Shown here one piece after another: positions 18,023 to 27,060 of a DNA stretch of 64,000 nt. Position 1 is the stretch's first letter; each line of letters begins with the position of its first letter. The stretch covers positions 62,001-126,000 of the forward strand of contig NZ_BATM01000002.1 in the NCBI RefSeq assembly GCF_000467185.1, written 5' to 3'. The stretch is from Vibrio ezurae NBRC 102218. GTDB taxonomy: Bacteria; Pseudomonadota; Gammaproteobacteria; Enterobacterales; Vibrionaceae. The notes below the pieces were generated by a model. It was not told where the DNA came from. It saw only the letters and a list, made by a program, of their open reading frames with translations, and ran no database searches. Both the position numbers and the translations under genes were made by a program.

Positions 18023-19048
18023 CTAAAAAGCCAGTAGTTGAGTTGATGTGAGTTGCACGTCAACTCGGCTACCGACATCCAACTGTTCAATGGAGCTCGA
18101 CAATAGCTTATGCCCTTGCACATCCACCACATAACGGAAGTGATCTCCCATAAACTGCTGTTCTAATACGACCGTCTCCCCCGCACTGTTCGCCGTCAAT
18201 TGCAGATGCTGAGGGCGAAATAAAATCATCGCAGAATCCGTCATTTGTGGTTGCTTACAGCTAGCACTCACCACACCTAATGCCGTTTGATACTGCCCTT
18301 GCTCTATCTTTGCACCTTCCAAATAACTGCCCCCCCCTAAAAAGTCCGCTACAAAGCGACTGGATGGGTTGTGATAAAGCTCGCTGGCACTGCCAAATTG
18401 TTCAATCACCCCTTGGTTCATCACCGCCATTTTATCGGCAAAAGCAAAGGCTTCTTCGCGACTGTGAGTCACAAAAATCGCCGTCACGCCAGCCTGTTTG
18501 AAGATAGAGCGAATTTGTGCAATGAGCTTATGACGAACTTGAGTATCAATATTGGAAAAAGGCTCATCCAACAACAGCAAATCAGGCTTGTAAGCAAGAG
18601 AGCGTGCAATCGCAACACGCTGCTGTTGTCCTCCCGATAATTGGTGAGGGTAACGGTCGCCTAGATTTTGTAAATGCACCATAGTGAGCATCTCTTCAAT
18701 ACGCTCTTTTTGCACTTGTTGCGACAGCTCTTTAATTCCAAAGCTGATATTTTGTGCCACGGTGAGATGCGGAAACAAAGCATAATCTTGAAAAATCATC
18801 CCAATATTACGCTGCTCTGGCGCCACCCAATGTTCACCATCATCAATCACAGTACCATTGAGCTCAATAAAGCCCTTGGTGAGAGGAAGCAAACCCGAAA
18901 TTGCTTTTAATAAGGTGGTTTTCCCGCAACCACTGGCCCCCAATAAACAAACAATTTCACCTTGCTTTACGGTCAAAGATAGCGATTCAAGCACCACTTG
19001 ATTGTCGTATTTACAGGTAAGATCTTTAATGGCTAAAGTACGGCTCAT
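18023..19048 (-). CDS. fbpC: Ferric iron ABC transporter ATP-binding protein FbpC
   Basis: ATPase of the Fbp/Afu/Sfu-type Fe(III) importer. 341 residues: Walker A GASGCGKTT (37-45), Q-loop FQDYALFPH, signature LSGGQQQR, Walker B LLLLDEP, switch VTHSREEAF, then a C-terminal regulatory TOBE-like domain that in FbpC carries an iron-sensing role. The ATG overlaps the fbpB stop by one base, so the pair is coupled. It ends 2 bp from the GH20 stop on the other strand, so the two transcription units must run into each other. Confidence 0.9.
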   Translation of the reverse strand: MSRTLAIKDLTCKYDNQVVLESLSLTVKQGEIVCLLGASGCGKTTLLKAISGLLPLTKGFIELNGTVIDDGEHWVAPEQRNIGMIFQDYALFPHLTVAQNISFGIKELSQQVQKERIEEMLTMVHLQNLGDRYPHQLSGGQQQRVAIARSLAYKPDLLLLDEPFSNIDTQVRHKLIAQIRSIFKQAGVTAIFVTHSREEAFAFADKMAVMNQGVIEQFGSASELYHNPSSRFVADFLGGGSYLEGAKIEQGQYQTALGVVSASCKQPQMTDSAMILFRPQHLQLTANSAGETVVLEQQFMGDHFRYVVDVQGHKLLSSSIEQLDVGSRVDVQLTSTQLLAF

Positions 19049-20676
19049 CAGTGAGGTTGCTCCAAAGAACGGTTGATAATAATAAGAGGAATAAGGCCAA
19101 CTAAAACCAACAACACCGCAGGCATCGCTGCGATTTCAAGTTGTTCGTCAGAGGCGAAGTTGTACACATAGGTCGCTAATGTTTCAAAGTTGAATGGGCG
19201 CAGTAATATAGCGGCATTTAACTCTTTCATCGATTCAATAAACACCAATAGAAAGGCAATTAATGCGCCGCGTTTCATCAATGGAATGTGCACTCTTTTT
19301 AGCATTTGTGAGCTGGTACACCCCATAGTGCGTGCCGCCATATCTAACGAAGGTGACACCTTACTCATACTGCTTTCAATCGTCCCTATCGCGACAGCAG
19401 AAAAGCGCACCACAAACGCGAAAACAATCGCAAATATCGAGCCTGAGAAAATCAGTCCCGGCCTGCCCCAATCCATCGCTTTAGCAATATCATTCACCAA
19501 GTGATCGGCGCTTAATACAGGTAACATAACACCTATTGCCAGCACAGTACCTGGCACCGCATACCCCATAGAAGCTAAGCGTACAAATAGATTACTGCTG
19601 GTGGTGGTTGATAAACGGCTGTAGAAATTGAGAATTACAGCAATGATCAAAGCAATCAAAGCGGCTAACACCGAGACTTTTAAACTGTTAAGGGCGTATT
19701 GATAAAACTGGCTGGTCCAGCTTTCTAAGAAGTAGTGATAGGCATATAGGCATAGCTGCAATAGTGGGAAAATAAACGCCACTGCGACTATTGACCAACA
19801 CCAAGTGACTGCTGCCCACTTCTTCCATCCCGTCAGTTGATAACGAAAGTTTTCATGGCTATTAAACTGGTTCTGAAACAGTTTTTGTTTTCTGCGACTA
19901 AAACGCTCACCACTGATCAGCAAAATAATCACCAATAACATAATGGCCGAAATTTTTGCCGCAGCGCCTAAGTTAGAGTACCCCAGCCAAGTATCATAAA
20001 CCGCCGTGGTCAATGTATTCACCGCAAAATAACTGACCGTACCAAAATCACCGATGGCTTCCATCGCTACAAGAGATAACCCAACGGCAATAGAAGGGCG
20101 AACGATAGGAAGTGAAATTCGCCAAAAGCTCTGCCATGGCGAACACTTTAAAAGCCTTGCTGATTGTAAAATGCTAACGCTTTGCTCCATAAAAGCGGCG
20201 CGACATAATAAATAAACATAAGGATAAAGCACCAAAGAGAGAACCCAGATTGCCCCCCCTAAAGTACGCATGTCTGGGAACCAGTAATCACCGGGTCCCC
20301 AACCCGTTATATCGCGCAAAAACACTTGTAGCGGCCCAGCAAAGTCAAACCAATCGGTAAATACATAGCCAACAATATACCCAGGCATAGCCAGCGGTAG
20401 CACCATTGCCCATTGTAAGATCCCTGCGGAAGGTAAGCGACACATGGCCATTAACCATGCACTGGGGATCCCTATCAACAAAGACAGTAACATCACACCA
20501 AATACAAGCCAGAAGGTATTGGAAATATAGGTAGGCAACACCGTATCGAATAGGTGTGCAAACAGATCGTTGTCACCACCTAGACTGGTATAGAAGATCG
20601 CCAAAATGGGCAAAACCAGTAGCGCGGCTAACAGCGCACTACTGGCTCTAAAAAGGGGATAGTTTTCTTTCATCAA
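19048..20676 (-). CDS. fbpB: Ferric iron ABC transporter permease FbpB (fused double permease)
   Basis: 542-residue polytopic protein with two tandem BPD_transp_1 units, each about 270 residues, as in SfuB/FbpB. EAA loops are visible at QSARLLKCSPWQSFWRISLPIVRPS (first half) and MAARTMGCTSSQMLKRVHIPLMKRG (second half). Around 12 hydrophobic segments can be counted. It follows fbpA after an attenuator-like hairpin and precedes fbpC with a one-base overlap. Moves Fe(III) from the periplasmic binding protein into the cytoplasm. Confidence 0.9.
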   Translation of the reverse strand: MMKENYPLFRASSALLAALLVLPILAIFYTSLGGDNDLFAHLFDTVLPTYISNTFWLVFGVMLLSLLIGIPSAWLMAMCRLPSAGILQWAMVLPLAMPGYIVGYVFTDWFDFAGPLQVFLRDITGWGPGDYWFPDMRTLGGAIWVLSLVLYPYVYLLCRAAFMEQSVSILQSARLLKCSPWQSFWRISLPIVRPSIAVGLSLVAMEAIGDFGTVSYFAVNTLTTAVYDTWLGYSNLGAAAKISAIMLLVIILLISGERFSRRKQKLFQNQFNSHENFRYQLTGWKKWAAVTWCWSIVAVAFIFPLLQLCLYAYHYFLESWTSQFYQYALNSLKVSVLAALIALIIAVILNFYSRLSTTTSSNLFVRLASMGYAVPGTVLAIGVMLPVLSADHLVNDIAKAMDWGRPGLIFSGSIFAIVFAFVVRFSAVAIGTIESSMSKVSPSLDMAARTMGCTSSQMLKRVHIPLMKRGALIAFLLVFIESMKELNAAILLRPFNFETLATYVYNFASDEQLEIAAMPAVLLVLVGLIPLIIINRSLEQPH

Positions 20677-20685
20677 ATAACTTGA

Positions 20686-20708
20686 AAAGGCGCCTTAAAG
20701 ACGCCTTT
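20686..20708 (-). terminator. Attenuator-like hairpin between fbpA and fbpB
   Basis: Arms AAAGGCG (20686-20692) and CGCCTTT (20702-20708); on the minus strand the hairpin is followed by a short T-run. It probably lowers permease expression relative to the binding protein. Confidence 0.6.
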
Positions 20709-20749
20709 ACTCTAAACCTTAAAGTTTATATGTGTTTTCTTGCAGTGTA

Positions 20750-21763
20750 TTACAGGTCGAACTTAGTTTCATCTAGCAACTTCACAGCAATAGAATGATT
20801 TTCAGCAATCTTTTCTAAAGGCAGTTTATCCGCCTTAAAATCACCCCATGAAGCCACAAGCTCTGAACGCTTCACACCTTCTTTAACTGGGTATTCATAG
20901 TTGATTTCAGCATACATCTGTTGCGCTTTATCACCTGTTAAGAATTCCATCAACTTCAGCGCATTTGCGTGGTTTGGTGCATGCTTAGCCATTGCCATGC
21001 CACTGACGTTTACGTGAGTGCCATTGGCTTCTTGACCAGGGAAGTTAATGTAAACAGAGTCAGCCCAACTCACTTGCTTAGGGTTGTTGACCATTTTACC
21101 TAGGTAGTAGCTGTTACCTAGAGCCACGTCACATAGACCTTCTTTGATCGCTTTAACTTGAGCGCGGTCATTACCTTGTGGCTTACGTGCAAGGTTATCT
21201 TTTACGCCTTCAAGCCATGTTTTCGCTTCCGCTTCGCCGTAGTGAGCGACCATAGAAGCAACTAGCGAAACATTGTATGGGTGCTTACCGCTACGAGTAC
21301 AAATTTTGCCTTTGTATTCAGGATTCACTAAATCTTTGTAATCAAAGTCAGCGCCAAGCTTGCCGACACGATCACGTGATGAATACACGTTACGAGTACG
21401 CAGTGTCAGTGAAAACCATTCATTTTCACTGTCGCGGTATTGCGCAGGAACATTCTCATTAATCACTTTGCTATCAACAGCTTGAACTACTTTCTTGTTG
21501 CTTAGTTCTACAAGGCGGCTGATGTCAGTTGTCAGAACTACGTCTGCTGGGCTGTATTCACCCTCTTGAGCTAACTTTTCAGCAATACCTGTTTTGGAAA
21601 ACTTAACGTTAACCGCAATTCCTGTTTGCTTAGTAAATTCGTCAAACATAGGTTCAACCAAAAACGGCTGACGATATGAATATACGTTAACCTCTTCTGT
21701 CGCTGATGCGATTGGTGCAAATACACTACTAACAGCAGCAGTCAACATAAGTAGTTTTTTCAT
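20750..21763 (-). CDS. fbpA: Periplasmic Fe(III)-binding protein FbpA
   Basis: Binding protein of the ferric ABC importer. 337 residues with a Sec signal peptide (MKKLLMLTAAVSSVFAPIASA, cleavage after about residue 21). Mature start EEVNVYSYRQPFL is typical of family 1 iron-binding proteins, and the adjacent tyrosines in LGNSYYLGKM match the Fe(III)-ligand tyrosines of FbpA/FutA. First gene of fbpABC; its promoter has a Fur box over the expected start site (21786-21804), so it should be iron-repressed. Confidence 0.9.
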   Translation of the reverse strand: MKKLLMLTAAVSSVFAPIASATEEVNVYSYRQPFLVEPMFDEFTKQTGIAVNVKFSKTGIAEKLAQEGEYSPADVVLTTDISRLVELSNKKVVQAVDSKVINENVPAQYRDSENEWFSLTLRTRNVYSSRDRVGKLGADFDYKDLVNPEYKGKICTRSGKHPYNVSLVASMVAHYGEAEAKTWLEGVKDNLARKPQGNDRAQVKAIKEGLCDVALGNSYYLGKMVNNPKQVSWADSVYINFPGQEANGTHVNVSGMAMAKHAPNHANALKLMEFLTGDKAQQMYAEINYEYPVKEGVKRSELVASWGDFKADKLPLEKIAENHSIAVKLLDETKFDL

Positions 21764-21785
21764 TACAAGTCCTTTAATTGAAATT

Positions 21786-21804
21786 GAGAATGGTTATCAA
21801 TAAG
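21786..21804 (-). promoter_or_regulatory. Fur box of fbpABC
   Basis: GAGAATGGTTATCAATAAG on the plus strand; its complement matches the 19-bp Fur consensus at 14 positions, including an unbroken TGATAA core. It lies just downstream of the -10 element, where bound Fur would block transcription. Confidence 0.75.
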
Positions 21805-21807
21805 GTC

Positions 21808-21835
21808 ATTATATGCAATAACTTTCTTCAATCAA
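21808..21835 (-). promoter_or_regulatory. Sigma-70 promoter of fbpA
   Basis: On the minus strand: -35 TTGATT (21830-21835), 16-bp spacer, consensus -10 TATAAT (21808-21813). Expected start near 21801, inside the Fur box. Confidence 0.7.
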
Positions 21836-21885
21836 TTACATAGCCTGTTCAATGTCTCATTTTTTAAATTTCTCTGTAAAGAAAT

Positions 21886-21899
21886 ATGATAAATATCAA
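21886..21899 (-). promoter_or_regulatory. FNR-like box upstream of fbpA
   Basis: Minus strand TTGAT-ATTT-ATCAT, 9 of 10 matches to TTGAT-N4-ATCAA. Its centre is about 91 bp upstream of the predicted start site, a spacing used by class I FNR/CRP activators. Prediction only. Confidence 0.4.
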
Positions 21900-22008
21900 T
21901 CAAAATCACACCTAAAGGTAACTTTTCTGAAAAACATGCTACCCAATACAAAGAATCATTCAGCCCTCCTTCACTGAGGTTTGAGGCTATCCCACCCATT
22001 CTAGAAAC

Positions 22009-22036
22009 GAAAAAGGCCTGCTAAAAAGCAGGCCTT
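22009..22036 (-). terminator. Terminator of glnK-amtB
   Basis: Arms AAGGCCTGC (22013-22021) and GCAGGCCTT (22028-22036), 6-nt loop, followed by TTTT on the minus strand. Confidence 0.8.
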
Positions 22037-22060
22037 ACGCAATGAAATGACTCGTAAATA

Positions 22061-23290
22061 TTATTTAACCGTCATGAACTCAGGATATGCACCGATACCA
22101 CAATCATGAACATCCATTCCTTCAAGCTCTTCTTCCTCAGTAACTCGAATACCCATGGTCGCTTTGATGATACCCCACACAACCATACTTGCTAAGAATA
22201 CCCAGCCAAAGATAACAGCAGCACCTAAAAGCTGAGCACCAAAGGTAGCATCGGCATTATTTAGAGGAACAACCATCAAGCCAAAGAAACCACATACGCC
22301 GTGTACAGAGATAGCACCTACAGGATCATCAATCTTGATTTTATCAAAGCCAACAATACTAAATACTACGATTACACCAGCCACAGCACCGATAGCGACA
22401 GAAGCAACAGGTGATGGTGATAGTGGGTCAGCCGTGATAGCGACCAAGCCTGCTAACGCACCGTTCAAAATCATAGTGAGGTCTGCTTTACCCCATGTAG
22501 TCTTACATACAAGTAGCGCAGCAATGGCACCAGCAGCGGCTGCCGCATTCGTGTTCAAGAAGATTTGACCTACCGCAGTAGCATTCTCGAAGTCAGAAAT
22601 CATCAACTGAGAACCGCCGTTAAAGCCAAACCAGCCGAACCAAAGAATAAATGTACCTAACGTTGCCAGTGGCATGTTTGAACCCGGAATTGGGTGAACA
22701 GAACCATTTTTACCAAATTTACCTTTACGAGCACCCAGTAAAATAACCGCTGATAGTGCCGCAGCTGCACCCGCCATGTGAACGATACCAGAGCCTGCAA
22801 AGTCACTAAAGCCTGCTTCAGATAGGAAGCCACCGCCCCACGTCCAGTAACCTTCGATAGGGTAAATGAAACCTGTAAGAACCACACTAAAGATAAGGAA
22901 TGACCATAACTTCATTCGTTCCGCTACTGCACCAGAAACGACCGACATTGAGGTTGCAACAAATACAACTTGGAAGAAGAAATCAGACTCTAATGAGTGA
23001 TCCGCACCCTCAGCCTGGCTGCCAATCAAGCTACCAAATGAAGGCAACCAGCCACCTGCACTATTGTCTACGTACATGATATTGTAGCCTACAAGTAAAA
23101 ACATCGTACATGCGATCGCATATAGGACGAAGTTTTTAGTCAGGATTTCAGTGGTGTTTTTTGAGCGGACTAAACCCGCTTCAAGCATGGCAAAACCTGC
23201 GGCCATCCACATGACCAAAGCACCTGAAATTAAAAAGAAAAATGTGTCTAGTGCGTAACGTAACTCCGTTACTGTCGCTGTAAGTTCCAT
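22061..23290 (-). CDS. amtB: Ammonium transporter AmtB
   Basis: Inner-membrane ammonium channel, 409 residues, 11 or so helices. The Amt signature region DFAGSGIVHMAGAAAALSAVILLGARKGKFG and the pore motif GTFILWFGWFGFNGGSQL are present. No signal peptide, unlike E. coli AmtB; the N-terminus MELTATVTELRYALDTFFFLISGALVMWMAAGFAMLEAGLVR is the short vibrio/Amt form. It follows glnK by about 25 bp, the conserved partner pair in which GlnK closes the channel under nitrogen excess. Read from the sigma-54 promoter upstream of glnK. Confidence 0.95.
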   Translation of the reverse strand: MELTATVTELRYALDTFFFLISGALVMWMAAGFAMLEAGLVRSKNTTEILTKNFVLYAIACTMFLLVGYNIMYVDNSAGGWLPSFGSLIGSQAEGADHSLESDFFFQVVFVATSMSVVSGAVAERMKLWSFLIFSVVLTGFIYPIEGYWTWGGGFLSEAGFSDFAGSGIVHMAGAAAALSAVILLGARKGKFGKNGSVHPIPGSNMPLATLGTFILWFGWFGFNGGSQLMISDFENATAVGQIFLNTNAAAAAGAIAALLVCKTTWGKADLTMILNGALAGLVAITADPLSPSPVASVAIGAVAGVIVVFSIVGFDKIKIDDPVGAISVHGVCGFFGLMVVPLNNADATFGAQLLGAAVIFGWVFLASMVVWGIIKATMGIRVTEEEELEGMDVHDCGIGAYPEFMTVK

Positions 23291-23315
23291 AATAAATTCT
23301 CTTGTCCGTTAGTCT

Positions 23316-23654
23316 TTAAAGGGCTTCTGTATCCATTTCGCCTGTACGAATACGTACAGCATGCGATAAATCGTAGACAAAAATCTTACCATCACCAATT
23401 TTTCCGGTGTGTGCTGCTTTGCTCACGGCTTCGATAACGCGGTCAACGTTTTCAGCTTGTGTGGCAATCTCCAGCTTAACTTTAGGTAAAAAATCGACTT
23501 GGTATTCTGCACCGCGGTATAACTCAGTGTGTCCTTTCTGACGGCCAAATCCTTTTACTTCAGAAACAGTCATACCTTCGATGCCCACATCAGATAGGGC
23601 TTCACGGACATCGTCCAACTTGAACGGTTTTATAATGGCATTAATAAGTTTCAT
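23316..23654 (-). CDS. glnK: Nitrogen regulatory protein PII (GlnK)
   Basis: Trimeric signal protein that senses 2-oxoglutarate/ATP and gates AmtB. 112 residues, with the uridylylation site Y51 in RGAEYQVDF at the tip of the T-loop and the C-terminal HTGKIGDGKIFVY motif. The linkage to amtB and the NtrC/sigma-54 promoter identify it as glnK rather than glnB. RBS GAGGGAAAGCG precedes the ATG. Confidence 0.93.
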   Translation of the reverse strand: MKLINAIIKPFKLDDVREALSDVGIEGMTVSEVKGFGRQKGHTELYRGAEYQVDFLPKVKLEIATQAENVDRVIEAVSKAAHTGKIGDGKIFVYDLSHAVRIRTGEMDTEAL

Positions 23655-23700
23655 CGCTTTCCCTCTGCGTAAGTCATATTTGTGTTAACACTTATACTTA

Positions 23701-23717
23701 TACAAAGGGCGTGCCAA
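23701..23717 (-). promoter_or_regulatory. Sigma-54 promoter of glnK-amtB
   Basis: Minus strand TTGGCACGCCCTTTGTA matches the -24/-12 consensus YTGGCACGRNNNTTGCW except R and the -12 C (GT in place of GC). About 47 bp before the glnK ATG. With an NtrC-type site 62 bp further upstream this is a convincing nitrogen-stress promoter. Confidence 0.8.
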
Positions 23718-23778
23718 GTTTTTAACTTATTGATTTTAAAGGGTATAGTTGAATATACAATACAAAGGGGGTTTCTTG

Positions 23779-23795
23779 CGCACTATTATGGTGCA
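23779..23795 (-). promoter_or_regulatory. NtrC-binding site (enhancer) of glnK-amtB
   Basis: Plus strand CGCACT-ATTAT-GGTGCA; on the minus strand TGCACC-N5-AGTGCG, 10 of 12 matches to TGCACC-N5-GGTGCA. Located upstream of the sigma-54 promoter at enhancer distance. Confidence 0.7.
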
Positions 23796-23862
23796 CATAA
23801 CTCACCAAAACAGCCCAAAGAATTAACAAATGCCACAAAAGTGTGCAACAAGAGGCTTAGAC

Positions 23863-24231
23863 TTATCGACCTGTGGTCAAAAAGCGTTGCCATTGATGAA
23901 TGAGCGTTGAGAAGTCCTCTAAGCCACAAACTGCGGAACTTTCACAATTATAAAAGTCCATATCCGGCTCAAATTCTTGCTCTGTTTGCTGTTGTAATAC
24001 ATTCTCTTGTACAGTGACCTCGCCTGCTTCGATGCTCATACTGATTTCTGTGCCTTGCAACAGTAAAACTTCACTTTGGTTATGAATTGCTTCTTCCGCA
24101 AGCGCAAATACCTGCTGTAACTTATCGGCATCACGCCCTATCTCTTCTTGTAACCAACGACCGACAATCTCGTGTCCCATACTGGTTTTTATTGAGTACT
24201 CACCAAATGCACGCTTAAATTCAAATTCCAT
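23863..24231 (-). CDS. yacL: YacL family (UPF0231) protein
   Basis: Small acidic protein of unknown function, usually encoded next to acnB in gammaproteobacteria, as here. From MEFEFKRAFGEYSIKTSMGHEIVGRWLQEEIG it matches the YacL N-terminus (MDYEF... MSMGHEVVG). I place the start at ATG 24231: the sequence TTGAGGTCGATGATGGAA gives GAGG a 6-nt spacing to this ATG. The in-frame TTG at 24243 overlaps the ribosome site and the ATG at 24234 is too close. About 122 residues, no membrane segments, Glu/Gln-rich middle. Confidence 0.85.
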   Translation of the reverse strand: MEFEFKRAFGEYSIKTSMGHEIVGRWLQEEIGRDADKLQQVFALAEEAIHNQSEVLLLQGTEISMSIEAGEVTVQENVLQQQTEQEFEPDMDFYNCESSAVCGLEDFSTLIHQWQRFLTTGR

Positions 24232-24250
24232 CATCGACCTCAATCATCTT

Positions 24251-24276
24251 CTCTACAAACCTGTAGAGATCTCTAC
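24251..24276 (-). promoter_or_regulatory. Nested palindromes in the yacL leader
   Basis: CTCTACA (24251-24257) pairs with TGTAGAG (24262-24268), and the latter forms part of a perfect 14-bp palindrome GTAGAGATCTCTAC (24263-24276). It sits about 20 bp before the yacL ribosome site and could be an operator or an mRNA switch. Confidence 0.4.
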
Positions 24277-24413
24277 TCACTATGGTGCGCAATTCTACCG
24301 CTAATTCACCAACAAGATCCAATCGCCATCAACGCACATCCTCTATATGTTCTACACACTTAATTATGACGATAAATATCAATGTATTACCCTCAAAAAC
24401 TCGATACAAAAGA

Positions 24414-24444
24414 CATAAAAAAACCGCTGACAAGCAGCGGTTTT
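24414..24444 (-). terminator. Terminator of acnB
   Basis: Arms AAAACCGCTG (24420-24429) and CAGCGGTTTT (24435-24444), 5-nt loop, followed by a T-tract on the minus strand. Confidence 0.85.
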
Positions 24445-24462
24445 ATCAAACATAACGAATGA

Positions 24463-27060
24463 TTATGCCGGTTCTTGGAAAATCACAGAGTCGGCTTTAT
24501 CGGTATATTGCTCCATACGATGGAAGTTCAAGTAGCGGTAAGTATCCGCTGCTGTCGCATCAATCTGAGAAGAATATTCTAAATACTCTTCTTTATTTGG
24601 AATACGCCCTAAAATCGCCCCGACTGCGGCTAATTCTGCTGACGCAAGATACACATTCGCGCCCGTACCAAGACGGTTCGGGAAGTTACGTGTTGAAGTC
24701 GACATCACTGTCGCTTTATCAGCAACGCGTGCTTGGTTACCCATACATAGTGAACAGCCCGGAGTTTCGATACGCACCCCTGCACGTCCGAAGATGCCGT
24801 AGTAGCCTTCTTCCGTCAGTTGATCGCGATCCATCTTAGTTGGCGGAGCCACCCATAGGCGCGTTTCTAACTGGCCATTAAACTTATCAAGTAATTTACC
24901 TGCCGCACGGAAATGCCCGATATTGGTCATGCACGATCCGATAAAGACTTCATCAATTTCAGTACCTTGTACTTCAGATAACGGACGAGCATCATCAGGA
25001 TCATTTGGTGCGCACAAAATTGGTTCATCAATTTCAGCCAGATCAATCTCGATAACGTGCGTGTATTCAGCGTCTTTATCCGCTTCCATTAGCTCTGGGT
25101 TCTCTAACCACTCTTGCATCGACTTAATTCGACGCTCAATGGTACGTAGATCCCCATAACCTTCAGCAATCATCCACTTAAGCATAGTGATGTTAGAGTT
25201 TAGGTACTCTTCGATAGACTCACGAGACAGTTTAACCGTACAACCTGCTGCGCTTCGCTCAGCAGACGCATCTGAAAGCTCAAAAGCTTGCTCTACTGAA
25301 AGATGCTCAACACCTTCAATTTCAAGTACGCGACCTGAGAATTCATTCACTTTACCGGCTTTTTCTACCGTCAATAAACCTTGCTTAATGCCGTAGTATG
25401 GGATGGCATGGACCAAATCACGCAATGTGATACCTGGTTTCATTTCGCCTTTAAAGCGCACCAAAATAGACTCTGGCATATCCAGTGGCATTACGCCTGT
25501 TGCCGCTGCAAACGCCACCAAACCAGAACCCGCAGGGAAAGAAATGCCCAGAGGGAAACGAGTATGGGAGTCGCCGCCTGTACCTACCGTATCAGGCAGT
25601 AGCATGCGGTTTAACCATGAGTGGATAACACCATCACCCGGACGAAGTGATACGCCACCACGATTCATAATAAAATCAGGCAATGTATGGTGCGTAGTCA
25701 CATCAACAGGTTTTGGATAGGCCGATGTATGACAGAAAGACTGCATCACTAAATCAGCGGAGAAGCCTAGACACGCTAGATCTTTTAGCTCATCACGAGT
25801 CATAGGACCGGTCGTATCTTGAGAACCTACTGTAGTCATCTTAGGCTCACAGTACGTTCCCGGACGAATGCCCGCAACGCCACACGCTTTACCTACCATT
25901 TTCTGAGCTAGAGTAAAGCCTTTACCTGTGTCTGCGATTTCGCCAGGCTTACGGAACACCTCTGATGGTTCAAGCCCTAGTGAAGTACGTGCTTTGTCAG
26001 TTAGACCACGACCGACAATCAAAGGAATACGGCCACCAGCACGAACTTCATCAATAAGCACGTCTGTTTTGAGACCAAACTCAGCGATCACTTCGCCGCT
26101 TGCATGGTCACACACTTTGCCTTGGTATGGGTAAACGTCGATAACGTCACCCATGTTCAATTTAGTTACATCCACTTCGATAGGAAGTGCGCCCGCGTCT
26201 TCCATAGTGTTGAAGAAGATAGGGGCAATTTTACCGCCAAGTACATAACCACCCGCACGTTTGTTAGGTACATGTGGGATATCATCCCCCATAAACCAAA
26301 GTACTGAGTTAGTGGCTGATTTACGCGAAGAGCCTGTGCCGACAACATCACCAACATAAACCAGTTGGTGACCTTTCTCTTTTAGAGCTTCAATTTGTCC
26401 GATAGGACCCACTGTGCCAGCGTTGTCAGGGTTAATACCTTCACGTTCATTTTTCAGCATGGCTAGTGCGTGAACAGGAATATCAGGACGAGACCATGCG
26501 TCTGGCGCAGGAGAAAGATCATCGGTATTCGTTTCACCAGTAACCTTAAATACCGTCAACGTCACTTTTTCTTGTAGCTCAGGTTTTGATAAGAACCATT
26601 CGGCATCCGCCCAAGATTGAACAACTTGCTTGGCATATTCATTGCCCGCTTTGGCTTTCTCTTCTACGTCATAAAACGCATCAAACATCAGCAAAGTGTG
26701 AGAAAGAGCTTGAGTTGCGATAGGCGCAAGTTCTGCATCATCAAGCAAGTTGATAAGCGGTTCAATATTGTAACCCCCTAGCATAGTGCCAAGCAGTTCA
26801 GCCGCTTTTTGTTTTGAAACGAGTGGAGATTCAACGTCACCTTTCGTCACCGCCGTTAAGAAACTGGCTTTAACATATGCCGCTTCATCAACACCCGGTG
26901 GAATGCGATTTTCTAGAAGATCTAAGATGAAGGTATCTTCACCTTGAGGTGGGTTCTTTAGTAATTCAACAAGTGCAGCGACCTGTTCTGCATCGAGGGG
27001 CTTTGGAACCACTCCCTGTTCAGCACGCTCAGCTATATGATTGCGATAAGCTTCAAGCAC
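24463..27060 (-). CDS. acnB: Aconitate hydratase B (bifunctional aconitase / 2-methylisocitrate dehydratase)
   Basis: TCA-cycle aconitase of the AcnB type, 865 residues, the E. coli length. The N-terminal HEAT-like domain (about 1-160) precedes the swivel domain (about 165-380) and the [4Fe-4S] catalytic domains. Cluster cysteines are visible at [11 protein letters not shown] and in [14 protein letters not shown] (two Cys). The start is GTG at 27060, GTG CTT GAA GCT, with GAGGAA upstream; the N-terminus [26 protein letters not shown] aligns with AcnB. Own terminator and leader hairpin (27082-27104). Besides catalysis, apo-AcnB is known in E. coli to bind mRNA; nothing here tests that. Confidence 0.95.
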   Translation of the reverse strand: MLEAYRNHIAERAEQGVVPKPLDAEQVAALVELLKNPPQGEDTFILDLLENRIPPGVDEAAYVKASFLTAVTKGDVESPLVSKQKAAELLGTMLGGYNIEPLINLLDDAELAPIATQALSHTLLMFDAFYDVEEKAKAGNEYAKQVVQSWADAEWFLSKPELQEKVTLTVFKVTGETNTDDLSPAPDAWSRPDIPVHALAMLKNEREGINPDNAGTVGPIGQIEALKEKGHQLVYVGDVVGTGSSRKSATNSVLWFMGDDIPHVPNKRAGGYVLGGKIAPIFFNTMEDAGALPIEVDVTKLNMGDVIDVYPYQGKVCDHASGEVIAEFGLKTDVLIDEVRAGGRIPLIVGRGLTDKARTSLGLEPSEVFRKPGEIADTGKGFTLAQKMVGKACGVAGIRPGTYCEPKMTTVGSQDTTGPMTRDELKDLACLGFSADLVMQSFCHTSAYPKPVDVTTHHTLPDFIMNRGGVSLRPGDGVIHSWLNRMLLPDTVGTGGDSHTRFPLGISFPAGSGLVAFAAATGVMPLDMPESILVRFKGEMKPGITLRDLVHAIPYYGIKQGLLTVEKAGKVNEFSGRVLEIEGVEHLSVEQAFELSDASAERSAAGCTVKLSRESIEEYLNSNITMLKWMIAEGYGDLRTIERRIKSMQEWLENPELMEADKDAEYTHVIEIDLAEIDEPILCAPNDPDDARPLSEVQGTEIDEVFIGSCMTNIGHFRAAGKLLDKFNGQLETRLWVAPPTKMDRDQLTEEGYYGIFGRAGVRIETPGCSLCMGNQARVADKATVMSTSTRNFPNRLGTGANVYLASAELAAVGAILGRIPNKEEYLEYSSQIDATAADTYRYLNFHRMEQYTDKADSVIFQEPA

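Noticed and set aside
18040..18066. Hairpin GAGTTG/CAACTC at the fbpC 3' end as terminator of the chitin operon
   Set aside because: No T-tract follows and it lies inside fbpC coding sequence; alternative pairings exist.
24232..24243. TTG at 24243 as yacL start
   Set aside because: It overlaps the GAGG ribosome site used by ATG 24231, and the extra residues MRSM are not in the family.
24369..24382. FNR-like site upstream of yacL
   Set aside because: Only 8 of 10 matches and far from the start; such matches are expected by chance in AT-rich gaps.
24459..24839. 126-codon plus-strand ORF at the acnB 3' end
   Set aside because: Antisense to the acnB cluster-binding region and begins in the acnB terminator area.
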